Assembly (NCBI GenBank): GCA_034766995.1 | Contig: CM068321.1 | Span: 10,164,026 to 10,228,025 of the forward strand | Origin: Acanthacorydalis orientalis | Taxonomy: Eukaryota; Arthropoda; Insecta; Megaloptera; Corydalidae | Reading direction: 5' to 3' | DNA: 64,000 nucleotides | Shown here: one piece after another, positions 38,011 to 50,559 of the stretch | How positions within the stretch are numbered: position 1 is the first letter of the stretch | Layout of the letters: each line of letters starts with the position of its first letter | The notes under the pieces: generated by a model | What the model was told of the DNA's origin: nothing | Seen by the model: the letters and a program-made list of their open reading frames with translations, nothing else | Database searches by the model: none | Made by a program: the position numbers and the translations under genes

Positions 38011-38636
38011 AAAAATTTGTGGAGAAATGAAAAAAACAAATTATACTTTTTTCTTGATAAACTCTCGAAAACACTAGAGAAACACAAAGACACTATTTGA
38101 GTAAACAGGAAGTCTTTTTTTAATAACCTGTAGATGATATTGTAATTAATACTGTGTAGTATTTAGACTCATGCATCTTATCTACATATTTACCCTAATG
38201 TTCCTAATATTATATCAACGCTTTCGTGTGTATTATTTTCAATTAAATGTATATTTAGTCTTTATTGATCTTGATAGGTCTTCAAGATTAAGCTTGATCG
38301 TCGTCAGAGTTGAAATCACCTTCGGGAAACCTTACAAATCATTTGTATACAATTCACTCTTTCACAAAATTTCCATTATGGATATTAAACTCCAATTTTA
38401 TTATTTGAAGAAAAAAATATTTTTTCAATAGTAATTAATGAAATTATATCAAAATAATATTCTGTATAATTTATTTAAAAAAAAAAACAATATTGGGTTA
38501 TATAATTAATTCTTTTAATCTCTTTTTTTTAAAAAAAATGTGTGTAATTTTTAACAATGGATAAAAACGGATACGTTAATAAAAAAATTGAACAGAATAT
38601 TTTCTATGAAGAAATTATACATACATATCTGTTAGT

Positions 38637-38659
38637 CTCTCTGTATCTCTCTCTTTCTA

Positions 38660-38709
<50 letters not shown>

Positions 38710-38753
38710 CACGCACACACACACATATAGAGAGAGAGAGAGAGAGAGAGAAA
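38637..38753. repeat. (CT)n-(TA)n-(CA)n-(GA)n mirror-type compound array
   Basis: CTCTCTGTATCTCTCTC at the left and (GA)12 at the right flank TA and CA runs; the outer arms are complementary. Confidence 0.95.
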
Positions 38754-39307
38754 GTCTGTTTTCGTGTATTTTCGAAAATTACAGATGAACCAAAATATTG
38801 ATTTTAAATATGTATCCGAAATGAATGAAAAGAAATGTAAATTTAAAAAATATCCTCACTTTAATATATATATTCCTGTTTTCTTTACAAGTTCATTATC
38901 ATTCGGTTTTCTTTTATATAACATTTTATTGTTTTAAATGAATTTCTTACTTCAAGTTCTAATGATTAAAGCCCGATAAATATTTACATTTCTTGACACT
39001 TGAGATCCCCATTGTCTGCCTGGATTATCTTCGTAGAAAATAGATTACGCTTTTTCAATAAGATTAAACGATTCTGTCATTCTTTACAAAATCGCTACGC
39101 TGACAAATTAATCGCTTAATCTCTTTTATTTTATTTATTTTTTTGATTTTACTGGAATTTATTTGTGAACATCTTTCACTTATTTAATAATTCCTCGGTG
39201 TTATCAGACAATAACTAAAATATTTACGATTGTTTCTTTCGTTACCGCCAGACTTAAATCTCTGTTAATTGTGATATAAAAAGGCATATAAGGCATATAT
39301 ATTAACG

Positions 39308-40570
39308 TTAAGTTGGTACAAAATTAATTGCAGGTTTTATCATTTTAAGTTTGGCATCGATTTTTCTAGTTACCGTTATCTTTTGTTATAGTCGTGTGAT
39401 ACATCATTGTAAAAATGAAATTAGCACTGCTAATTTCAGCTTATGTCTGTTGTTTTCATTCTTTAGTATTGTCGGATATAACCTCATAAATTAGCCATGG
39501 GAAAAAAGCAAATTCGTGCGGTTTTATTGTATGAGTTTCAATTGGAACGCAAAGTAACAAACTGTTTGAAATATTAAATTTGTTTTTTGGCGAAGTCATT
39601 TAGTGAACGTGCAGTTCAATACTGATTCCAAAAATGTTGTAATGGAAACGGAAACCTTGAAGATGGGGAGGGTCGTGGACATTTTTTAGCTATAGACAAT
39701 AATGATTTAAAAACCATTATTGAAGCAAACCCACGTAAACAACTCGAGAGATGGCAGAAGAACTCAAATGTTGATCATTCAACACTTGTTCGACATTTGA
39801 GCCTAATTGAAAAAACAAAAAAGCTGGATAAATGGGTGCCGTATGAACTAAACGAACATCAAGCACTGCGCTTCTTTTGTATAACAAAAATTATCCCTTT
39901 CTTGATCTCATTCTCACATGTGATGAAAAGTGGATTCTTTACAACAATTGGAAACGTTCATCACAGTAACTAGACCGAGGAGAAACACCAAAACAGCTTC
40001 CTAAACCGAAGCTTCATGAAAAAAAGATTATGATTAATGTTTGGTGGTCGGCAAGTGGCATTATTCACTACAATTTCTTAAATCCTGGTGAAACAATTAT
40101 TAGGAGAGAAATATTGTCAGGAAATTGAAAAAATGCATGAGAAGTTGCATCGTTCAACTGCCTACATTAGTCAATCGAAGAGGACTAATTCTTGTTTATG
40201 ACAACGCCCTACCATACTTCTCACAAATGACTTTAAAAAAATTAAATGAACTGGGTTATGAAACCCTACCTCATCCTTATTATTCTCTGGACCTGTCTCC
40301 GACAGATTATCATTTTTTTAAATATTTAATTAATTTCCTAGGAGAGAAGATTTTTAAAGATCAAGCATCAGCTCGAAGCACTTTTGATGAATTCGTTAAT
40401 TCCAAGACTCGAGAATTCTATCTTGTAGAAATAAACAAACTTGTTTCTCGTTAGGAGAAATGTGTGCAGGCCCAATGGTCTTTGTTTTGAGTAATAAATA
40501 TGATTTTTAATTAATATGTGCGTCTTTATACTCGATACGTAAAAACGGAATTATTTTTTCTCCAACCTAA
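39308..40570 (+). mobile_element. Near full-length mariner with catalytic triad retained
   Basis: The ends are TTAAGTTGGTACAAAATTAA (39308 on) and, inward from 40570, TTAGGTTGGAGAAAAAATAA. At 1263 bp it has normal mariner length. The transposase starts at about 39497 (MGKKQIRAVLLYEFQLERK) and continues with ERAVQYxFQK, NGNLEDGEGRG, DHSTLVRHLS and KTKKLDKWVPYELNEHQALR. CDEKWILY carries the first Asp (codon 39922-39924). The frame 40125-40454 carries VYDNALPY (Asp at 40200-40202) and LDLSPTDYHFFK (Asp at 40305-40307), with 34 residues between. It ends near NKLVSR. At least four stops or shifts break the frame (for example near 39570, 39970 and 40125), so it is inactive. The motifs resemble the cecropia/Hsmar1 type as remembered. 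Confidence 0.92.
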
Positions 40571-40923
40571 TATATTTTAATCAACAACTTATTAATTTGT
40601 ATATTATTGTTAATTATATTTAAAAACTATAAACGTAAACTGTACATAGCATTCTCTAATTAGTCATCTAGTGTATTTCATGCATCAAACAATGCTACTA
40701 ACTCTTAAACAAATTTATTTTGCGCTCAAAGTAAGATAAAGAAGATAGATGAAGAAAATAATCATTGGCGCCTCAAAAATATATGATTTGTAAAAATAAA
40801 ATTGTGTACGAAATACGCAATCACGGTTAATTAGAGTTAATGATTTTGCATTTGTTAAATGATAAATTCTTATGTGTAATTAAACGTTTCGTTTGTAGTA
40901 AATTTGAAATTAATGTACTTATG

Positions 40924-40926
<3 letters not shown>

Positions 40927-40977
<51 letters not shown>
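40927..40977. repeat. (AT)n microsatellite
   Basis: 51 bp, 360 bp downstream of the mariner at 39308-40570. Confidence 0.98.
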
Positions 40978-40980
<3 letters not shown>

Positions 40981-41129
40981 CATAGAACAGTAGAAAATAT
41001 TCATTGTATTCGTTAAAAAAATAAGTATTCTCTGACTTCGGCCAAAATCTGTCACATATTTTTTCAAACCAGTATCCATAAAACGTAAACTCATTTATAT
41101 CCTTTTTAACTGTACGGAAAAAAAATGTA

Positions 41130-41620
41130 AAATGAATCCTATTAATGCGGCCACCGTTGCGTAAATTACTCGTAAAATTGCAACGTTCAGAATTTAATTT
41201 TCACATTTTGTGTTTGTGGAACAAGTTTTCTTAGCTGTACGCATTTTCGCGCGCCACATTACTTGGATTCTTTTTCGAAATAGCATAATAATTATTATTT
41301 GTGTACGTTTCAACATTCCTGCTAATTCGCTGAAATTATAAATAAACCAATGGACTAAATAACAGTTAGTCGATTAACAAAGCAAATACCACATTCTGAT
41401 CGATTTAAATTTAATTAACTCACTGTTTGTATTTTTTCCGAACGAATTCCGATATGTAAAACATACAATGATGAGTATGTGTACGTGTTTTTTTTTTTTT
41501 GTTATTCTCCCCATGTACCACCGTCGCTGAAAACGAAACCAAGTAAATATAATCGTATAAATAATTGAACTATTTCGCATTTTAATGAGCTGTTAACGCG
41601 CATCGGTAATTTAATTTCTA
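41130..41620. other. Mildly CpG-richer patch
   Basis: GCGGCCACCGTTGCG and TTTTCGCGCGCCAC stand out. Frame 41374-41580 (-) is unassigned. Confidence 0.3.
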
Positions 41621-42647
41621 TTTGTTTTGGATTACAATTTGTATTTGGAAAAAATGATGTACTGTTCTTTTTTTGTTTATGATTTCAGATTTTTTTATAT
41701 GATAATTCCTTGAATTTTTTCCAATATTTTTTTATAGATTTGGAAAAGCAATCGTTATAGAAATGCTCACCTATTTGATAAAATGGTTTATCGGTTCTCT
41801 GAATTTTCAATTAATGTTTTTACACGAAAAAAACTATGTAAGGTTTCAATAACGTCTTTGTGAATAGTTGAAAAGGTTGAAATTGTGGTTGTAAATGAGC
41901 ATACGAAAAAAAAACAATTTACATCACAAAGGTGATGGATAAGCTATTACATTGAAAGTGAATAGTTAATTTAGATATTAATACAAATTGTGGCAATTTT
42001 TAATTTAGACTTTTTCTGAATCTATCATTCTGTTAAATATCCTTATTAAGGCAATCGAATTTTTTATTTATTTTTTAATCATGTATACATTTAATAATAC
42101 TTTTTAAATATATATGCTTAGATTTGCAAGTCAGATAGTAACAAATATATGGTTTTATATGGTTTTGTGGGATGAAAAACGAATTCATTTGTGAACAAAA
42201 TTTAAATTTAAAATTATCTATATATCATAATGATGTAATATTATATTAATTTTGAAAGTATGTTTTTAATGGAACAAATAATTTAACATATTGTTTTCCT
42301 TTCTCCTCAAACCAGAAAGTAAAATTAAATCAAAAATGATTAATTATTGGGTTGTTGTTTATACAAATTTCAAGGGAAATGTTATCAGAATACTCAGATA
42401 TGAAAAAATTAAACAAATTCAAAACAATTTAAATAGTTTACATAATACTGCAACAATATTCACATTTTTTAAAGAGTAAATTAGTGAATAAAAAGTCTTA
42501 TGTTAAATAAACGGAAGAAAAGAGAGTTGTTGAAGATTCGTTAAAAAAGATACTCGATTAAAAATTTTCTTAAAAAAAGATACTCGGGTAAAAATTAGAA
42601 GTATATAACTTTATTCCGTTTAAGAAAATAGATTTTTCTATATTTTA

Positions 42648-42722
42648 GTTGTCTGAAGAAGAGAGCATTGATATCGAAATGCGTGTAAACAACATTTAAA
42701 AATTCTCAATAATAAATTATAG
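42648..42722 (+). repeat. Dispersed CTGAAGATG-type repeat copy
   Basis: TTGTCTGAAGAAGAGAGC, then ATCGAAATGCGTGTAAAC and a TCAATAATAAATTA tail. CTGAAGA and GAAA are intact; the intervening stem is weak. Confidence 0.5.
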
Positions 42723-43531
42723 ACTGTTTTTGATTAGTTATGAGAGTGAATTTATTAATAAGCCACAGTACTGTAATTATACTGGAACAGGTAGTTTTTT
42801 TTTCGTTTTCTTTATCGTACAGTTACAAGAATTAATTTATTTTTTTTGTAGAAGTCACTTCTTCATTTATATGTATATTTTTAGTATATTATCAACGCCA
42901 TATCGGTTAGAAATGATAACAAACAGATATTACAATTCTGTAAAATATTTTAACTTCTGTTAAAAGAATTTTTGTGATTTTGTATGGAATCTAATATTAT
43001 TACATTTTCTGATCATAATCATCAGTGAAAAATTTTACATTTTGTGTTAATAAACATAATAGAATCACGAAACCCCTTATTACATCTACTTTTACACTCC
43101 GTATGCTTTTATCTACCTGCAAACAGCCTGTTTTAGAAAGCTTTTTGTCCATAGGTTTCACAGAAAACCGCATCAACATTCCTTCTTGTTATAACCTCTT
43201 GTTACCTACATTTTTAGTGAAAGCTCTTGCTCTGTTTTGTTAATATAGCACACAGGAGTGTATATCGATATACACTTTTCGGTTTTGTGTGTCAATTATT
43301 AACAGCATATTATCAAAGCCATACTGTATATATGGAACTTTTGGTAATGTATTATGATTTAATAATAATACGTTGTTGCAGTTATAGTGTATTTAGTTTT
43401 CGGAACAATTCATTCATTGCATTTTACGTTTCGAATTATATGAAAAAAATATTTTTTAAATATCTTGTTATTGTTAATATACTTTTAAAATACATTAGAG
43501 CAAAATTTAGAAATTCTTATTAACTAACTTC

Positions 43532-43533
<2 letters not shown>

Positions 43534-43565
<32 letters not shown>
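43534..43565. repeat. (AT)n microsatellite
   Basis: 32 bp alternating AT. Confidence 0.97.
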
Positions 43566-43569
<4 letters not shown>

Positions 43570-44989
43570 AACATATGGATTTTGTTTAGACATATCTTAA
43601 TGCAAACATTTAAGTTTATAACTAACTCTTCAAGGACATTGAAAAAATTATTATTTTTAAAAACTCCATTTTATCTTTTACAACTGCACGTACAAAATGT
43701 ATCAAATGTAAACATAGCTTTTCTGTTCATGATGCTATTTCGAATGTACGATAAAAGACACGGCTGCAATTGAATGTTTAGAAGGTTTTTATATTAAATA
43801 TTTTAAGTATATTACATCTAAAAAGCCAACAGAGCAAAAAGAAGGGTTCTGCGAGATGTATCGATTTTGGTTACTGTAACAAATTTAATTTTATGATGCA
43901 TGGAATATTTCTTGTACAATCAATCATACACATTTTAAAATCTCAATATAATAAATATGAAATACGATTTTTTCAAAATCATTCCTAGTCCAGTAGCAGC
44001 TGAGAGGCCTGGGGCCCCCCGCTGTCATCGAATATCCGAGCACAGAGAGTCACGACTCGCCTATCACAAATCTTTGGAAAAATCTTGTTTTTGAGAAACT
44101 TGAATTTTCTAAACCGTAAGAAACTGAAACATATTTAAAGTTATTTAACATATTTTTTAATTGGATGTTTAGTTTTCTTGCTTGATAAGAGAAATGCATT
44201 ACCATTGCATTCTTTTAAGTTATCTTCATAAAAGAGACCAGTCTCTTTATTAGATTTTTTCTGTCAGTTTATGTTAAATACACCATTAGATGTCTCTCAT
44301 ATTGTTGTACATAGTTACTTTAGAATACTATAAATTTAATATATTTTCTAATAAATAAACTTAAACATAAATTACAATATTTTAACATATTCAGTCGTAA
44401 GTACATGAATTTAACATCAGTTGTTTGTAAGTCTGTTCGAAATTATCTGTTTCACTAATTCACATTTCAAAACCGTATCAATTTTTGTAACATTAAGTAT
44501 TTTTTTCTCATAGCTGTAAATGAATTTAATTTAAAATTCCTGATACTGTAATACTGGTGTATTATATTGAAACAACATTTAATCAGTTATGTATTATCTA
44601 TACCAAGTTTTACTTCTTATTATTATCAGTTATGATAAATAAATGTTGTGATTACCATTTTCTGTCTATCTTATTAACTGAAATAAAATATCTTCATAAT
44701 GATATTTCGTTATGATAAATCAATGGTTGTTTATTCATTAGCGTGTTGAATAAAAGAAATATTATCACAGGATAGGGTATTTTTGTAATTTGTGTTATTT
44801 TATAAAATAATATTAAAATAACACGTAAAAATTGCTACTGTGGTGTGTTTGACAGTATCTAAATAAATTAATTTTTTATATATTTTAATAAATAATTCTT
44901 TTTCATATTTGGTTTTATGTTTATAATTACAATTATATTATATTCAGACTCATATTTGATTTAAATTTTACCGTATTCACACACACATA

Positions 44990-44991
<2 letters not shown>

Positions 44992-45052
<61 letters not shown>
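44992..45052. repeat. (AT)n microsatellite
   Basis: 61 bp preceded by CACACACAT. Confidence 0.98.
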
Positions 45053-45055
<3 letters not shown>

Positions 45056-45098
45056 AATAATTATAATTACATATATATTCCAAAAAAATTATTTTAAA

Positions 45099-45134
45099 TA
45101 AAATATTTTAATGCGATTGCATTAAAATATTTTA
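45099..45134. repeat. Perfect 16-bp hairpin
   Basis: TAAAATATTTTAATGC and GCATTAAAATATTTTA are exact reverse complements separated by GATT. No U-tract or neighbouring gene suggests a terminator; it is probably a slipped or foldback AT-rich motif. Confidence 0.7.
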
Positions 45135-45496
45135 CTTAATATGTTAACATTTAAAAATGTTTATAAAATGCGGAATAATGTTTAAAACTGTAATAAAAAT
45201 TACTCTGTCTCTCTTTCCCAGTAAAAATCGAATAATCAGTTTTATTTCTCTTATTGCATGAAATAATTGGTCAATTTTTTTAGTTATATTATCGTAGTAA
45301 TTTAGTTTTCAACAAACAAAAATCTTTATGTCGTCAAATTTCGTCACTGATGGAATAAAGAAACTTTTTACACTTTGACAAGAATGTACTGTTAATAATA
45401 CTAATAATTGTTTAGAAATAAATTCAGAATATGAAAGATTATGTTCGAAACTTCTTACTATTATCATATCTCATACTGTTCAACAGTTATGTTCTA

Positions 45497-45980
45497 TTAG
45501 GTTGGTAGAAAAATAATTGCGGTTTATGTTCTTCAAATTCATATACATTTTTTAAATTTAAGTAGTTTCAAGTGGTTCTGGTACTGCTGGATGTCTAAGT
45601 AATGCCTAGTGCAAGCTCTCGAATTATAAGTGGTTCTGAATCAACTAACGCCTTCAGTTGGTCGTTATGAACTGAAGAAGCACGCCCGCGACCTTCTTCA
45701 TCTTCAAGGCTCTTGTTTCCACCACGAATAACCATTGCACCATATGTTTCTTAACAGTACCCACACCAAAAGCAACGTTTAATTTACGAGCAGTTTCTAT
45801 CTTTACTACTTGTTTTGAACTCGTACAAAAATTTTGCTCTTATTTGTTTTTTTCCATCTTTAATTCAATAGCCCTGTTTAAAGCAAAATTAATAATAAAA
45901 TCAAAGTCGATGTAACCAAAATACAGACCGAAAAATGCACTTTAAAATGATATTGACACTAACGGTCTTTAGAGCTTTGC
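45497..45980 (-). mobile_element. Internally deleted mariner, DNA-binding part only (copy 2)
   Basis: On the plus strand the element begins with TTAGGTTGGTAGAAAAATAA (45497 on), its 3' TIR. On the minus strand the order is: a start region like M-E-K-N-K-(Q)-x-R-A-K-F-L-Y-E-F-K (about 45820-45870), NVAFGVGTVKKHMVQW (about 45735-45780), SLEDEEGRGRASSVHNDQLK (about 45655-45715), then a jump to the 3' end at the same place as in 34334-34820. The far 5' TIR could not be found beyond about 45955 and may be truncated. Frameshifted, non-coding. Confidence 0.8.
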
Positions 45981-46189
45981 AATATTTTTTAGAGGGATAA
46001 ATTACAGCAGAGAACAAAAAGTTGAGAACTGCTAAAATATATAATTAAATTAATCGAAAAATGTATTACAACGATCTAAACTTTTAAAAATCGAAAATAG
46101 ATGCTTTTATAATAAGATTCAAGTAAACTGGCATTGAAAAATGTAAAAGAGCAAAAACTGGGTCATTTATTATCTTGCACTTTGGGGAT

Positions 46190-46255
46190 CTTTTTGGGGA
46201 TGGTGAGTTTCGCCATTGAAGCCTGCATAAAAATAATCGATAATTAATTATTGAA
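46190..46255 (+). repeat. Dispersed repeat copy, 3' half only
   Basis: GCCATTGAAGCCTGCATAA followed by AATAATCGATAATTAATT resembles the 3' half of the family; the CTGAAGATG part is replaced by GGGGATGGTGAG. Confidence 0.3.
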
Positions 46256-47326
46256 CGGGTTTTATTGAAAAAAATGTATGTTAATTGCTTGAAAAAATAT
46301 TTTATTTAATATAGTGATGATAACTTAATGATTCATATAATTAAATTCTTAAATTAACCATATCTTCAAAATATGTTAAATATAACTCCACATTTAAATT
46401 TTTTACGGGATTTTTTAATTATTTGTGGATTTATTTATTAAAAAGGTAATTGTGTTGTTCAAACTGTTCTTTTCTTTTAAAAAAAAACTAGTGTATTTTT
46501 CTGGTTCTATTTTTATTCATTTGTTGAAAAGGAAAATAGATAGAGGAAAAGAGATAGAGGAAAAGAGATAACTCGAAATCCTAAAAAATGATTATAGTTA
46601 CTGTAACAATGATCTGTTTAAACTATATTTATTATAAAATTAGTAATAAAATAATAAATAAACCAATTAAAATAATTATAATGGTTTGAAAACAAAAAAT
46701 AAACATTTAACAGTCGTTACAACTATTTTCATCAGCTTTTCTCTAGTCTTAAATTCATGAGTACTTGTTTTATGTATGTACAGATATTTATCTCTGCATG
46801 TATCTATGTATACATTTATTATTGTAATACACATAAAACAGAGAGACAAATTGAATTTGTCCTGGAACGATTTTATGAAATTTTAACATATTTGTATCAT
46901 AAAATGAACGTACATTTTAATATCAGTTATATTACACAACACATATTGCATTATTTGTTATATTACTATTATTGTTGTGTGGATGTGTGTGGAAGAGCGC
47001 ATCGAAACAGTCGATGTTGCATATAAGCATACACAATGTTTATGCAAAAGTGCATATTTTCATGACTCGTTCGGAGTGTATTGTACGGTGTCAGCTATAA
47101 CCATATTACCCACTGATATAGAATATACCCGACCTCAAAACATAATCATATATTGTGTATAGCCGTAATAAACGGTTCACATATTTGCATACCAACAAGA
47201 GAACAGAAGGAGATTAAGATCATGACGATGGCTTCCATACTAGTTGAACGTTGTCGACGACTAGTACTCTCTTTTTATGTTACCATTACAGAAAATGTAA
47301 TTATTTTATTATTCATACGTGGATAT

Positions 47327-47328
<2 letters not shown>

Positions 47329-47377
<49 letters not shown>
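47329..47377. repeat. (AT)n microsatellite
   Basis: 49 bp; a 153-codon frame (47153-47614) runs through it but has no recognisable domain outside the repeat. Confidence 0.98.
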
Positions 47378-47381
<4 letters not shown>

Positions 47382-47552
47382 ATTTTTATATCTGTAATCT
47401 TGCTCGTTTGGTATCATATGGATCTTCGTCCTTATGGATTAGCCAAGTGTCTGTTCTTCACGTTGATATTAATTATATCTCTTTGCAGTTATTGTTTATG
47501 AATTCATCTATTTTATTTCTATATTCATTTTTATTTATTAAAACCATAGCAG

Positions 47553-47615
47553 TGTTGATTATTGTTTATGTAGATTACGATGGCAATTCTGTCATGCTCA
47601 GAAGAACAGCATAGT
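47553..47615 (-). repeat. Dispersed CTGAAGATG-type repeat copy
   Basis: On minus: TTCTTCTGAGCATGACAG, GCCATCGTAATCTACATAAA, then CAATAATCAAC. Degenerate core. Confidence 0.4.
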
Positions 47616-47810
47616 ACAGAAAAATCTTGACTTTTTCAAATTGAGTATTCATTATTTATCAAGTTTTATATTTAAATGTCTTTCTTCAACATGTCTTCAA
47701 CAGTTTGATCTTTCCTAAATGATAAGAAACAAAAATGAAAGACTTTTATATAAAAGAATTAATGATATATAAAGAAGGTTAAGTTTTAAAAAGGGAGAGA
47801 TTTTTTTATA

Positions 47811-47882
47811 CCATGGCGTTCTCAAGATAATGGCATCACCATTGAAGTTCGTATAAGCAATATTTCAGAATGATCAATACAC
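47811..47882 (+). repeat. Dispersed CTGAAGATG-type repeat copy
   Basis: TTCTCAAGATAATGGCATC, ACCATTGAAGTTCGTATAAG, with ATGG/CCAT pairing, then a TCAATAC tail. Confidence 0.45.
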
Positions 47883-48051
47883 ATGTATTGATCAAAATTT
47901 GTGATCAGAAGAAAACGTTTGTGATTTGAAAAATGAAATTAGAATTTATTTGTAAAAGTATTCAGTCACTGTCAGAATCTTATTGTAATCATTTATAGAA
48001 CTTCAGTCTTGTAAATGATATTATTATCTATTGATCTCTCACTTTCTTTCT

Positions 48052-48087
48052 CTCTCTCTCTCTATATATATATATAGAGAGAGAGAG
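48052..48087. repeat. Perfect (CT)n-(TA)n-(GA)n inverted repeat
   Basis: Axis at 48069/48070; every base from 48052 to 48087 pairs with its mirror position. Confidence 0.95.
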
Positions 48088-48429
48088 GAATATATAGATT
48101 ATTTATATATATAGAACAGACAGAAAAATAAAGAAGAGTTTCTTTTTTATAATTGTAAAAGATGATAATAAAAAAATAATTACACTTGTAAAAGACATCA
48201 AACGAATAAGAGTGTAAATTCAAAACAAAAATGTTCATCACTGCATCCTGTCGAAAATCAGTACAAACATTAAAAGGAAACATGTAAAGAATGAACACAG
48301 GTAAAGGATAGGAACGAGACCAGAATATAATTTTTAAAGCTTGGACTAAACTGTCTTTTACACATGTATTCTTAGATTCTTAACTTCCATGCAAACAAAA
48401 ATAAAATCTGAAAAAAAATGTTCAATATT

Positions 48430-48503
48430 TGATTATTGATACTTTTTGAATTGTTATTTATGAATATTTCGATGGAGATGTTATCATTTTCAGAACATTA
48501 AAA
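48430..48503 (-). repeat. Dispersed CTGAAGATG-type repeat copy
   Basis: On minus: TTCTGAAAATGATAACATC, TCCATCGAAATATTCATAAA, then AGTATCAATAATC. Confidence 0.45.
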
Positions 48504-49209
48504 TGGAGAACATACTTTTTTTCAACATTTTTAATCAGAATTTTTTTTATGTTTATGTTAAGAGAAAAAAGGATGATATAAGTAATCATCAATTATTGAA
48601 CATTTTAAGAAGTAGAAACTGAACTGTTGTAGAGACATTCATTAGTAGCGTGCTAAAAAACTATAACTGAGACTTAAATTAATCGACGAGATAAACAAGT
48701 TTTAAAAATTATGTTTATTTGCACAAATGTAGATAATGTCGATTGTTTTCTCTCTCGTTTGAAAAATATTTACATATTATCTCTTCTATAATCAATGCAA
48801 ACAATAAGTAATCCGATGATAAATCAGATTACGTAACTTAATTAAAATTTTAAATATTTTAATATTTCAAATATTGTAATTGTATGTTCGTGAAAAGCCT
48901 ATGCATTGTTATATAAGAAGATTAGTTCTCCAAACAGTTCTCTTGTGTTCGTATTGCTAGTCTTTTACATGTTCTTTGTACCCAAATATTTTAAAGTTGT
49001 TGATTCCATGAATTAGAGTTAATCTTTAATGAAGTAGCAGTGTCTTAAAATTAAATGCTTCTAGATTCAAATCTCATGAAGGATGTTAATTTTTAACATT
49101 TGATTAACGTTTAAAACAAACAGCTTGAAAGAAAAACAATGACGAGAGGACAATACAATGAAAGAACTGCTGAAAGAGAATCCTGTAAAAAAAGTTTAAT
49201 TCAGTGTTT

Positions 49210-49880
49210 TTTTTTCTTCTCACACAGGCGTAATACCGTTCCCTCATTGCAATTTAGTTCGTTCACGTAAACAGTTGCTACCCTCCACACCGTTGTATCC
49301 GTTTCCCTTATTTCAGTTCAATAAAAAAAGATATATCAGAAACGTCTATTTGCGATCGAAACGCGGACCATTGTCGTAAATTCACGTGAATCTTGACGAC
49401 GAGGCGACGGCGGCGTCGAAGTTTCAAGTCGTAACCGCGCGTCGATTGACGACATAACAGTCGTAAAGCGCGAGAGAGTCGTCGAAATGAAGAAGACGAC
49501 GACATCGTCGCGATTGTCAACGGAGGTGGAGCCGTCGTGCGGCTGTTACGCGTCGTCGATCGATTCCGTTTAACCGTCGCTCCGCGTACGCCTTTTGCAT
49601 CTGTCACACGACGATGGATTCTTTTTTATATTACTACCACTGTTACCGTCTTCGATGATGTAAATAATAACCGCGTTTCCGTCTTCGATTTCGACGCGAT
49701 CGTAAATTAAAATCGAATGCGGGATGAAATGAAGAAAGGGCTGGAGGGTGGGGATGAATCGACTATACCGCAGAATTGTCTTCGTAGCGTTTCTGTTTAC
49801 AGATGCGTGTCGTCGTCGAGGAAAAATACCCGAGTTTCAAATAGTCGAACGTGTTACTGTGTTTGTAGAGATGGTAGGGA
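49210..49880. other. Strongest CpG-rich island
   Basis: The segment 49380-49600 is dominated by CGA/CGT words (GACGACGAGGCGACGGCGGC, CGTCGTCGATCGATTCCG) and is clearly above half G+C in places. Minus frame 49308-49607 (99 codons, Arg/Ser-rich) and plus frames 49717-49968 and 49748-50008 have no known domain; low-complexity CGN codons explain them. Candidate promoter/CpG island. Confidence 0.45.
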
Positions 49881-50092
49881 AGGGACTTTTAATAAATTTC
49901 AATATTTCTCTTTTGATAAAAGTACGTTTAATAAATCGCTTCATTTCAATATTTTTGTACATGTTTAAAAGTGTATACAGACTCTGTTTTGAAATTGGTT
50001 TTAATTAGTCGACTTCTTTATTTCAGTACATTGAATTTTTCTTTTAAATCTTCTATAAAATCAATTCTTTATAATTGATGTCTATAGTCGCG

Positions 50093-50093
<1 letters not shown>

Positions 50094-50162
<69 letters not shown>
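50094..50162. repeat. (AT)n microsatellite
   Basis: 69 bp alternating AT downstream of the CpG-rich island at 49.2-49.9 kb. Confidence 0.98.
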
Positions 50163-50165
<3 letters not shown>

Positions 50166-50379
50166 GTACTTTTATTTTACATGAATGAACTAAATTAGAA
50201 ACAGTTTAATATAAGATTCTAAGTAATAAAATTATTGTGAATTGTAAGAACTTCCAAATAAGTTAATGATAAAAGGTATTGAAACTAGTCTAATAATGAA
50301 ACGAGAATATTTTTCATACAAATCTAATTATTATTGATCATTCTATATTTTTTAGAAACATTTCTAATAAAAAAATGTT

Positions 50380-50460
50380 CAGTAAATAATTATTAATCAT
50401 TTGATATTGTTGTTATTCACATTTCGATGCGATGCCATTATCTTCAGTGTACCAATGTAC
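50380..50460 (-). repeat. Dispersed CTGAAGATG-type repeat copy
   Basis: On minus: GTACACTGAAGATAATGGC, GCATCGAAATGTGAATAACA, then GATTAATAATTATTTACTG. CTGAAGA and GAAA are intact, with a short ATG/CAT stem between them. Confidence 0.5.
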
Positions 50461-50559
50461 CAATGTTCTAATGTAACTAAATTAGCCAAATTTTTTTTTA
50501 AAAAATGCTCTAAAATTCGAAATGTTTTTTATATATATGAAGAAATAAAAATAAAAGTT

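Larger units (their letters stand above)
41630..45490. other. AT-rich DNA with several unassigned short frames
   Basis: Frames 42291-42479, 42730-42963, 43025-43243, 43227-43523 and 43582-43773 (+) follow each other on one strand but share no motif and are AT-composition-like. A GC-rich scrap at 43990-44060 (GGCCTGGGGCCCCCCG) resembles a transposon end but was not assigned. Confidence 0.5.

Noticed and set aside
43990..44060. GC-rich scrap GGCCTGGGGCCCCCCGCTG
   Set aside because: Possibly another hAT-type subterminal piece like those at 22.65 and 23.2 kb, but the similarity is only in short G/C runs.
47153..47614. 153-codon frame, the longest in the window
   Set aside because: About a tenth is (AT)n; the rest is hydrophobic AT-rich sequence with no recognisable domain, and its upstream overlap with other short frames looks like chance.
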